This document shows, piece by piece, positions 57,396 through 64,000 of a stretch of DNA of 64,000 bases; position 1 is the first letter of the stretch; each line of letters opens with the position of its first letter. Position numbers and translations under genes: made by a program. This stretch comes from CBDIHP01 sp965279195 (GTDB taxonomy: Bacteria; Planctomycetota; Planctomycetia; Isosphaerales; Isosphaeraceae), in assembly GCA_965279195.1 (NCBI GenBank), contig CBDIHP010000027.1, positions 62,001 through 126,000 on the forward strand. The letters run 5' to 3'. The notes beneath the pieces are model-generated. The model was not told where the DNA came from. It saw nothing but the letters and a program-made list of their open reading frames with translations, and did not search any database.

Positions 57396-58748
57396 TCAGA
57401 GGAGGCGTTCGACCGGCCGGGCCGTCGGCGGGAGGATCGAGATCGGGCGGGCGGACTGGTCCTCGACGAACTCGTGGGGGTCGATGCCGAGGTTATGATA
57501 GACGGTCGCCAGCACGTCCTGGTAGTGGGTCGGGTAGCTCGCGGCGTAGGCCCCGGCCTTGTCGGTCGAGCCGATGATCTGGCCGACGGGCATGCCGCCG
57601 CCGGCCAGGATCGCGCTATTCACCGGCGCCCAGTGGTCGCGTCCGGCATCCTTGTTAATCTTCGGCGTCCGACCGAACTCGCCCCAGACCACGACGGTGA
57701 TGTCCTGGTCGAGCCCGCGGGCGTAGATATCCTCGATCAGGGCCGAGATCCCCTGGTCGAACAGCGGCAGGTGCTGGCGGAGGTGGCTGAAGTTGCCGCC
57801 GTGGGTGTCCCAGAACCCATACGCCACCGTGATGCAACGGGCCCCGGCCTCGGCCAGGCGCCGGGCGATCAGGAGCTGGTCGTTCCACATCGGGGCGCCG
57901 TCGCCCAGGTGCTTGTTCGACCCCTTGCCGTAACGCTCGCGGGTGCGGGGGTCTTCCTTCGAGACGTCCAGCGCCTCGGCGACTTTCGACGACGCCAAAA
58001 CCTCGAACGCCCGGCGGTAGACCGAATCCATGCCGTCCAGCGACTTGCTCTCGACCGACCGGCGGAACTGGTCGAACTCCGAGAGCATCCGCTTGCGGCC
58101 GTCGAATCGGTCGGACGTGACGGCGGTCTGGCGCATCAGCGGCAGGCTGTCGGCGTCCATCTTGGCCGCGCGGTGGGCCGTGCCGAGGTAGCCGCTGCTG
58201 GCGCTGTTATAGGGCTTGTGCTGCATCGTCGGGAACAGGTCCACGAACGGCGGCACGACGGGATCCACCGGGCCCTGCACCTTCGAGATGACCGAGCCGA
58301 AGTGCGGCTTGTTCTGCGCCTGGGCCAATCCCATCTGGTAGCCGGTGACGTTCTGCCAGCTCGAATGCTCGTCGCGGAGCCCGACGATCGAGCGGATGAT
58401 CGCCATCTTGTCGGCCACGCCGGCGAGCCTCGGCAGCAGCTCGCCGAACTGGACGCCGGGGAGCTTGGTGGCGATCGGCCTGAACTCGCCGCGGATCTCC
58501 TGGGGCGCGCTCATCTTGAGGTCGAAGGTGTCCTGATGGGCCAGGCCGCCCGAGAGGTACACCATGATGACCGACTTGTGCCCGAGCCGGCCGGAGCCCT
58601 CGCCCCGGGCCTTCGCCTTGGCCTCGGCCTGGAAGAGCTGCGGCAGCGCCAGCCCGCCCATAGCCAGCGAGCCGACCTTCAGGAACGACCGCCTCGAAAC
58701 GCCGTCGCAGTACCGGCCGCCTCGTCCGTTGAGCCTGAGCGTCAGCAT
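57396..58748 (-). CDS. DUF1501 protein, Tat-exported
   Basis: 450 aa from the ATG at 58748. A twin-arginine signal (SRRSFLKVGSLAMGGLALPQ) starts the protein. The DUF1501 core, related to the alkaline-phosphatase/sulfatase fold, includes KSVIMVYLSGGLAHQDTFD, GLRDEHSSWQNVTGYQMG, CITVAYGFWDTHGGNF, and VVVWGEFGRTPKINKDAGRD, with likely metal-binding His and Asp. Planctomycetes encode dozens of DUF1501 genes, typically next to DUF1549/1553 genes; here that partner is missing and SnoaL-like and TPR genes follow instead. Substrate unknown. Confidence 0.9.
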   Translation of the reverse strand: MLTLRLNGRGGRYCDGVSRRSFLKVGSLAMGGLALPQLFQAEAKAKARGEGSGRLGHKSVIMVYLSGGLAHQDTFDLKMSAPQEIRGEFRPIATKLPGVQFGELLPRLAGVADKMAIIRSIVGLRDEHSSWQNVTGYQMGLAQAQNKPHFGSVISKVQGPVDPVVPPFVDLFPTMQHKPYNSASSGYLGTAHRAAKMDADSLPLMRQTAVTSDRFDGRKRMLSEFDQFRRSVESKSLDGMDSVYRRAFEVLASSKVAEALDVSKEDPRTRERYGKGSNKHLGDGAPMWNDQLLIARRLAEAGARCITVAYGFWDTHGGNFSHLRQHLPLFDQGISALIEDIYARGLDQDITVVVWGEFGRTPKINKDAGRDHWAPVNSAILAGGGMPVGQIIGSTDKAGAYAASYPTHYQDVLATVYHNLGIDPHEFVEDQSARPISILPPTARPVERLL

Positions 58749-59075
58749 CGGACCTACCCCCGTCGCGTCCCGGCCTGATCCGTGTCGTCTCGCGGCGACC
58801 GCCTCTTTGTTCAACAAGAGTCTAACTCCGGATGCTTGCCCCGGCAAGCCACGCTCGCATGCGCGGGCTTTGCTCGCCTTCGGCCTCCGCAGGCAAGGAA
58901 CTGGAGGATCCAAGAATGCCGCACCTTCGCACCCTTCCAGGGGGCGAGGAGACGAGTCGAGGTTCCTACCTCAAATGGTCCACACGACGACCATCCAGCC
59001 ATCCGTGCGCCGTTCCGCTACAATCCGGCGACCCTAACCAGTCATCCGCCACCGCACCCCGGGAGCCGCACCGCC
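58749..59075. other. Divergent intergenic region
   Basis: 327 bp between divergent genes, probably the promoters of both. A short hairpin, GCTTGCCCCGGCAAGC, lies at 58834-58849. No clear promoter box and no gene seen. Confidence 0.5.
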
Positions 59076-61244
59076 ATGCGCAACGGGTTCGCCATCGCCA
59101 CCTGGATCGCCCTCGGCCCGATCGCGCAAGGCGCCGTGGATGTGGATCTGTCGAAGTACAAGGCCGACTGCGGCGTCGGGGCGAGGGTCGTCGACGGCGG
59201 CAACGCCCTGGAAATCACCTGGCCGCGCGACCGCTCCGAGGCCCCGGGCCGCCTCGTCGTCGACCTCCGCCCCGACCACCCCCGGTTCCGTTCCATCGGG
59301 ACGGTCCGAAGCGGATCGCACGCCGAGGTCGCCGTCGGGGTCGAGCCGGCGGTCTGGGTCACCGTCGGCAGCCGCGAGAACCCGCCGGGCCGGCCGCCGG
59401 GGATGTCGGTCTTCAACGTGTTCTTTGATAACCCCGCGAGCAGGCCGCATCGGTCGTTCGCCTCGAAGCTGGACCTGACATCGGCCTCGGTCCGGAGCGA
59501 CGGCAAGAGGGCCACGGTCGCGCTCGGGACGATGACCGCCGGGCCGTTCCGCGGCGAGCTGGAGGTCACCGTCTACGCTGGGTCGAAGCTGCTCCACGTC
59601 GAGGCCGTCCTCGCCACCGACGAGGACCGACGCGCCTACCTCTACGACGCCGGCCTGCTCGCCGCAGATGGCTCGCTCCCCTCCCGGTTCGCCTGGATCG
59701 ACACCGAGGGTCGGCCGCAGTCCCGCGAGGTCGCGGCCGATGCGCAGGATACCCCGCTGATGGTCCGCCACCGCGTGCTGGCGGCCGGAGGCGCCGGCGG
59801 CTCGATCGCCGCCTTCCCGCCGCCGCATCAATATTTCTTCCCGCGAGACTATACCGACAACCTCCGCAACCTCTGGTACGGCCGCGATCATCGCGGGCTG
59901 AGCAAGGCGTTCGGGTTCGGCATCCGCCAGTCCGAGACCGGCGGCGGCAACTGGGTCCCCTGGGTCAACGCCCCGCCGCGATCCCGCCAGCGCATGGGTA
60001 TCTTCTACCTGGTCGGGGACGGCTCGCCGGAGTCCGCCATCGAGGACGCCCTGGCCTACACCCGCCGCGACCAGTTCGCGGACCTCCCCGGCCGCAAGAC
60101 GTTCGCGACCCACTGGCACATGGCCATCACCATGGCCGCCATGCAGCAGAAGGCGAAGGGCGTGGACCCCCTGCCCGTCCCCGACCTCGTCAGGATCTTC
60201 AAGGACATGAACGTGGACCTCGTCCACCTGGGCGAGTTCCACGGCGACGGCCACCCCGACGACCCCGGCCCGAAACGCCTGCCCGAGATGGCCGCGATGT
60301 TCGAGGAGTGCAAGCGGCTCTCCGACGAGGATCTGCTCCTGATCCCCGGCGAGGAGGCCAACGCCCACCTCGGGCTCCCCGGGCCCGGCCGGCATCCCGG
60401 CCACTGGATGCTCCTGTTCCCCAAGCCCATCATCTGGGTCATGAAGCCCGAAAAGGGGGCACCCTTCGTCCAGCAGCATCCGACCCACGGCACCGTCTAC
60501 AACGTGGCCGACCGCCATCAGATGCTCGAACTCCTCCGGCGCGAGGGGGGCCTGGCCTGGACCGCCCATCCCCGGATCAAGGCCTCGAACTGGACCCCCG
60601 ACGTCTTCAAGGACGAAGACTTCTACAAGGATCCCACCTGGCTGGGCGCGGCCTGGAAGGCCATGCCCGCCGACAACAGCAGCCCCCGGCTCGGCGACCG
60701 CGTCCTCGACCTCATGAGCGACATGGCCAACTGGGGCCCCCGAAAGGCCGTCCCCGGCGAGGTCGACGTCTTCAAGATCGACCATACGCACGAGCTGTAT
60801 GGTCACATGAATATTAACTACCTCAAACTGGAGGCGATTCCCCGATTCGACGGCGGTTGGAAACCGGTCCTGGATGCGCTGCGGTCCGGCGATTTTTTCA
60901 CCACGACCGGCGAGATTTTGATCGAGGATTTCCGGGTCGGCGGCGTCGAAAGCGGCCGGGAGGCCGTCATTTCGCCATCGGGAGGGGGCGGCACGCCGAT
61001 TGCATTCAAGGTTGCGTGGACTTTCCCGCTCCGGTTCGCGGAGATCGTCACGGGCGACGGCGTCCGGGAGTACCGGGACCGGGTCGACCTCTCGGATACG
61101 ACCGCGTTCGGGTCGCGGACGATCACCCTGAGCCCCCGGCTCGCCGGCCGGCGTTGGGCCCGCCTGGAGGCCTGGGACGTCGCGGCCAATGGCGCCTACA
61201 CGCAGCCGGTCTGGCTGACGGGCGTTGCCCCCGGGCTGCGTTGA
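59076..61244 (+). CDS. PHP-like (CehA/McbA-type) metallohydrolase
   Basis: 722 aa from the ATG at 59076; the leader is hydrophobic (FAIATWIALGPIAQGA), consistent with export. Residues ~20-340 are a beta-rich uncharacterised domain. The C-terminal part contains metal-site-like blocks: HWHMAITMAAMQQ, DLVHLGEFHGDGHPDD, LLLIPGEEANAHLG, and GGLAWTAHPRIKAS. This order of His/Asp/Glu motifs matches PHP-domain hydrolases. A beta domain follows. The substrate is unknown; phosphoester or carbohydrate-linked targets are possible. It is divergent from the DUF1501 gene and is followed 49 bp later by the ArsR-type regulator gene. Confidence 0.75.
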   Translation: MRNGFAIATWIALGPIAQGAVDVDLSKYKADCGVGARVVDGGNALEITWPRDRSEAPGRLVVDLRPDHPRFRSIGTVRSGSHAEVAVGVEPAVWVTVGSRENPPGRPPGMSVFNVFFDNPASRPHRSFASKLDLTSASVRSDGKRATVALGTMTAGPFRGELEVTVYAGSKLLHVEAVLATDEDRRAYLYDAGLLAADGSLPSRFAWIDTEGRPQSREVAADAQDTPLMVRHRVLAAGGAGGSIAAFPPPHQYFFPRDYTDNLRNLWYGRDHRGLSKAFGFGIRQSETGGGNWVPWVNAPPRSRQRMGIFYLVGDGSPESAIEDALAYTRRDQFADLPGRKTFATHWHMAITMAAMQQKAKGVDPLPVPDLVRIFKDMNVDLVHLGEFHGDGHPDDPGPKRLPEMAAMFEECKRLSDEDLLLIPGEEANAHLGLPGPGRHPGHWMLLFPKPIIWVMKPEKGAPFVQQHPTHGTVYNVADRHQMLELLRREGGLAWTAHPRIKASNWTPDVFKDEDFYKDPTWLGAAWKAMPADNSSPRLGDRVLDLMSDMANWGPRKAVPGEVDVFKIDHTHELYGHMNINYLKLEAIPRFDGGWKPVLDALRSGDFFTTTGEILIEDFRVGGVESGREAVISPSGGGGTPIAFKVAWTFPLRFAEIVTGDGVREYRDRVDLSDTTAFGSRTITLSPRLAGRRWARLEAWDVAANGAYTQPVWLTGVAPGLR

Positions 61245-61293
61245 GACGGACGCCGGGTTGAGTTTCCCGCCTTCTCCGATCAGAATAGGGCCT

Positions 61294-61671
61294 ATGAAAC
61301 CTCAGATCCCGGACGAATTCCTCGACCTGATGGCGGACAAGTTCCGCCTCCTCGGCGACGCCAGCCGCCTGGCGATCCTGCGGTCGCTCATGGCGGGCGA
61401 GATGTCGGTCACCCAGATCGTCGACGAGACCGGCCGGGGCCAGGCGAACGTCTCGAAGCACCTGAAGCTCCTGCACGAGTCGGGCATGCTCGCCCGCCGC
61501 AAGCAGGGGCTGCAGGTCTACTACAAGATCGCCGACCCGATCGTCGAGCAACTCTGCACCACAGTCTGCAGCGCCGTCGCCCGCGACGCCGCCGCCCAGG
61601 TCGAGGCCCACACCCGTCGCCTCCAGACCTTCCAGGCCATCTCCCAAACGCTCTCCCCCCCCGACGAGTGA
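61294..61671 (+). CDS. ArsR-family transcriptional regulator
   Basis: 125 aa. Winged helix-turn-helix pattern: MADKFRLLGDASRLAILRSL, MSVTQIVDETGRGQANVSKH, LKLLHESGMLARRKQGLQVY. The classical metal site (ELCVCD) is absent from helix 3, so metal sensing is not indicated; it may be a redox or other ligand sensor. C-terminal helices contain two Cys (QLCTTVCS), which could act as a thiol switch. Start at 61294; an upstream in-frame start would add non-conserved sequence. Located 49 bp after the PHP-like gene and followed by an intrinsic terminator. Confidence 0.88.
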   Translation: MKPQIPDEFLDLMADKFRLLGDASRLAILRSLMAGEMSVTQIVDETGRGQANVSKHLKLLHESGMLARRKQGLQVYYKIADPIVEQLCTTVCSAVARDAAAQVEAHTRRLQTFQAISQTLSPPDE

Positions 61672-61714
61672 ACCCCCCACCCGCGCGGCGGTCGTCGCGC
61701 CCGAGTCCCCACCA

Positions 61715-61740
61715 GGGTCCGCCACCGCGGACCCTTTTTT
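61715..61740 (+). terminator. Intrinsic (rho-independent) terminator
   Basis: Stem GGGTCCGC / GCGGACCC (61715-61722 and 61727-61734), a four-base loop CACC, then six T residues. It is 43 bp after the regulator stop codon and is the clearest terminator in the window. Confidence 0.88.
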
Positions 61741-61867
61741 GTTTCGAACCGCCCCCCACCCATCAACCCGGTCGAATGGTCGGCTTGGCCCGCTTCGCCT
61801 CGATCCGCCCACACGCAGCGGCCATGCATGTGCCGTTTCCCCCTTAACTGCCATCGCCCCCAAATTC

Positions 61868-61965
61868 ATTCTGACGAAACGAACCCAACCCGCCCTAACC
61901 TCAATGGATTCTTGGACTTGGACGCAAAAACTCCGAATCCACACAGGGGCACCCAAATTGCCAAA
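61868..61965 (+). repeat. 98-bp dispersed repeat, copy 2
   Basis: Begins ATTCTGACGAAACGAACCCA and ends CCCAAATTGCCAAA, like the minus-strand copy at 12456-12553, with the same length and a diverged centre. Such sequence yields spurious peptide reads like TKRTQPA. Confidence 0.6.
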
Positions 61966-62040
61966 CAGCAGCGAAGCCCGCCATGTTGCGTATCCCTCCC
62001 AGTTTGACACCAGGCCCAGCCTGGAATTTCAGCATTTCCG

Positions 62041-62482
62041 ACGGAATCACTGAATGTTGTCCAGCGATGGAAGGCCATAGTGATCGGTTAGAATTTCTGT
62101 AAGTCATTGTTAAATAGGAGTTTGTGTCCAGATTCCTGCAAAGAAACTGAACCTGTGGTCTCCTCAGGGGTAGCGGTTCGATTTGCATCTCATGCATTGC
62201 ATGTCCCCGCGTTGGCCCCCCGCGTTGGCCCCCGCGTTGGCCCCCCGCGTTGGCCCCGCGTTGGCCCCCGCGTTGGCCCTGCATTGCATGTCCCCGCGTT
62301 GGCCTCCACGGAATCATAGAGATTTTCCAGCGACGGAAGACCAAAGTGAGCGGTCGAAATTTCCCCAAGTTGATTTGTGATAGAAGTTTGTGTCTTGGGC
62401 TTTGCGGAGAAACAGAACCTCTTGCCCGCTCTAAGGAAGGAAGTCCGCGTCGAACCCTATGCGTTGCCTGTCCCCGCGTCGC
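62041..62482 (+). repeat. Diverged direct duplication of ~170 bp
   Basis: Copy 1 at about 62041-62216 and copy 2 at about 62310-62482 share in order: CGGAATCA, CCAGCGA-GGAAG-CCA-AGTGA-CGGT, AGAAGTTTGTGTC-like sequence, GAAAC-GAACCT, and a final ATGC-TTGC-TGTCCCCGCG. The tail of each copy is a REP-like core, so the repeat family may be larger than the REP core alone. Confidence 0.65.
62192..62304 (-). repeat. REP-like cores and CGCGTTGGCCCC tandem array
   Basis: Two inverted-orientation cores (62192-62216 and 62281-62304: ATTGCATGTCCCCGCGTTGG) flank about five units of CGCGTTGGCCCC (62209-62280). Reverse complement of the core is the transposase-linked repeat CGCGGGGACATGCAA. Confidence 0.7.
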
Positions 62483-62633
62483 CCCTGTCCCCGCGTCGCC
62501 CCAAGGGGAATCGCCGGGGTTTGCAGCCGACGCTCTTCTCGAAATCGGCATCAGTCGAGGTTGGAGCGCATCTTCGCGCCACGGCCAACGGCTATCTGCG
62601 GTCGAACTCTGACTTACGAGAGTGATCTGATAT

Positions 62634-64000
62634 TCATTCCCAGATCGTGCCGGCGGCGAGCTCCTTCATCAGCGATTCGAACTCTTCGGCTCCCTCGACG
62701 ATGATCTGGAACGGCTGTCCGCCAGGCATGTGCGCTGCAAGCTCTGGGCCGAGCCGCTCCGCACGCGGCACGGGGACGATGGCACGCTTCAATGTGTAGC
62801 CAGGGCGAAGGTTCTCGGCAGAAGGTCCGAAGAATGCTTCGTAGAGTTCGCCCTGCTGGTGGAAGACGAACACCAGATGCCCGTATTTCGTATCAAGCCC
62901 GAACGGCTGACTGAATTCCCCTGGCCCTTCCAACCACGGCACGAAATACACCAAGTCGCCGATCGGATCGTGGGAGATCGGCTTGCTCGGATCGGCCGCC
63001 AATCCCTTAAGGGCCTTGAGCAACTTGCCGCCGACGCCGAGGATATCCGCCAATCGGATGAATCGCTCTATCTCCATCCGCACGAGGGGAATGGCGCTGT
63101 CGTAGATCTCTTGGCGGAGGGTATCCAGTAGCTTCCACTCATTTTCCCTGCGTTCTGGGAAAAGGGAGAATTCCATCGCCTTGCCCAAACTGGAGTCGAT
63201 CTTGTCGATCGTCTCCCGCAATTCCGCCGCTACGCCGTTTATGCCCTTCACGACCGATTCGAACTGCTCTTCCGTATATTTTTCTCCGTAGAGATAGATG
63301 GCGACCGACGAATCCAAGTACTGACGCTGGATGAGCCCCCTGACCGTCACGGCCACTGGGTGAAAGAGATTCTCGAGCAGAGCATCCCGGTCAGGCTCTG
63401 TGAGAGAGGCGATCGTGGCGACCCGTTTACACCGGTCCAGGAGCGCAATAATATTTAAAAATATGAGCATTTCATAAATATGCAACATAATATCAAACTT
63501 TTTATCGTTAATCTCCTTCATGATATCGAAGGTCGTTCGGAAGAGCACGCTTGCGGCGAAGATATCCGCCAGGCCCTCCTTGCGGAGTGTGTCGATGGCG
63601 AGCACGGATTTTGAATTGAGTTGCGTCGCCCGTGCCATCGCCTCCTGCCTGACAGGATTGTCGTAGTGTTTGAAATTGTCGAGCGCGATTCCGATTACGC
63701 CAGCGATCACACTATCCGACAGGAAATGCCCTTCGGGAAAATGCTCTTGCTGATTCGGATGGAGGTGGCCTAATTCGTGCACAAGGCCATAGAACCAAGT
63801 CGCCATGTAGTTTTCGTGGATCGGCTCGTGCTCAAGGCTCATGATGTCTTCGTAATCATCGAGCCATATACCCTTTCCGACTAACGATTTTGTGAACGCC
63901 AGGACAGCGAAATCCGGGTCGCCGTGGCGGAGAGCCATCTCCGCGATAACCTTCAACACAGTCCGCTTGGCAACATCTTCGAGGACGTTTTCAAGATGCG
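62634..64000 (-). CDS. HExxH metalloprotease-like protein (partial, cut by the window edge)
   Basis: At least 455 aa, open to the window end (the frame continues upstream of 63959 with HLENVLEDVAKRTVLK), so the N-terminus is missing. Zinc-peptidase motif YGLVHELGHLHP (His-Glu-x-x-His), followed ~75 residues later by RKEGLADIFAASVLF, whose Glu could be the third ligand as in gluzincins. A hydrophobic segment (MLHIYEMLIFLNIIALLDRC) and long helical regions follow, and the protein ends in a small C-terminal domain with KYGHLVFVFHQQGELYEAF. Family not recognised. It is AT-richer than typical genes here and lies next to REP-like repeats. Zinc-dependent protease activity is inferred from the motif only. 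Confidence 0.75.
   Translation of the reverse strand, partial: HLENVLEDVAKRTVLKVIAEMALRHGDPDFAVLAFTKSLVGKGIWLDDYEDIMSLEHEPIHENYMATWFYGLVHELGHLHPNQQEHFPEGHFLSDSVIAGVIGIALDNFKHYDNPVRQEAMARATQLNSKSVLAIDTLRKEGLADIFAASVLFRTTFDIMKEINDKKFDIMLHIYEMLIFLNIIALLDRCKRVATIASLTEPDRDALLENLFHPVAVTVRGLIQRQYLDSSVAIYLYGEKYTEEQFESVVKGINGVAAELRETIDKIDSSLGKAMEFSLFPERRENEWKLLDTLRQEIYDSAIPLVRMEIERFIRLADILGVGGKLLKALKGLAADPSKPISHDPIGDLVYFVPWLEGPGEFSQPFGLDTKYGHLVFVFHQQGELYEAFFGPSAENLRPGYTLKRAIVPVPRAERLGPELAAHMPGGQPFQIIVEGAEEFESLMKELAAGTIWE

Larger units (their letters stand above)
61741..62633. other. Gene-free repeat-rich region
   Basis: About 890 bp without a supported gene. It contains the second 98-bp dispersed repeat (61868-61965), a diverged direct duplication of ~170 bp (62041-62216 and 62310-62482), REP-like cores, and a short tandem array of CGCGTTGGCCCC units. 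Confidence 0.65.

Noticed and set aside
62209..62280. CGCGTTGGCCCC tandem units as a CRISPR array
   Set aside because: The unit is only ~12 bp with no spacers, so it is a simple tandem repeat.

Overview
The window looks like a planctomycete chromosome, most likely family Isosphaeraceae. Supporting signs are the high GC content, two DUF1559 prepilin-like proteins, a DUF1501 protein, exported giant repeat proteins with an LEPR-XLL-like N-terminus (E-x-LE-x-[RK]-x-[LV]L), kinase-SUMF1 and WD40-caspase proteins, and many dispersed intergenic inverted repeats. The genus is not resolved from sequence alone. No rRNA, tRNA, CRISPR array or replication origin was seen.

Layout. 1-8.6 kb: a small secreted protein, an AMP-forming acyl-activating enzyme, then a minus-strand run of SGNH hydrolase, endonuclease III-like glycosylase, PPOX flavoprotein and an unknown protein; next comes a SMI1/KNR4 protein and a frameshifted gene. 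8.6-12.2 kb: a mobile-element zone with an AT-richer subtilisin-like protein lacking the usual catalytic Asp, three direct REP-like repeats, and a Y1/HUH (RAYT-like) transposase. An upstream 117-bp inverted-repeat element is homologous to the transposase 5' flank. 12.7-33 kb: cell-surface genes, namely an FG-GAP/VCBS protein, a small secreted protein, a TlpA-like protein with a CxxS site, a giant (about 4,250 aa) beta-helix protein broken by one base near its C-terminus, and an outer-membrane-barrel-like protein.

33.4-45.1 kb is the most unusual block. A membrane-anchored protein kinase fused to a SUMF1/FGE-like domain is followed 37 bp later by a membrane-anchored protein with a pseudo-caspase, a WD40 region, and an intact caspase-like domain ending in an EF-hand. 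A convergent neighbour carries WD40, PDZ-like and third, degenerate caspase-like domains. I read this as a candidate signalling or proteolytic cassette: the kinase and SUMF1 domain as sensor or scaffold, the caspase as effector, and the inactive caspase copies as regulators. This is inference.

45.4-61.7 kb: secreted hydrolase, stand-alone Sfp-type phosphopantetheinyl transferase bracketed by two copies of a ~90-bp inverted repeat, two DUF1559 genes each next to a small lipoprotein-like gene, creatininase-family hydrolase, Tat-exported aldo/keto reductase, DUF1501 protein, PHP-like hydrolase, and an ArsR-type regulator with a clear intrinsic terminator. 61.7-64 kb: about 0.9 kb of gene-free repeat-rich DNA, then an HExxH protein cut by the window edge. 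Long open frames antisense to the GC-rich genes, especially opposite the beta-helix gene, are codon-bias shadows and are not annotated.
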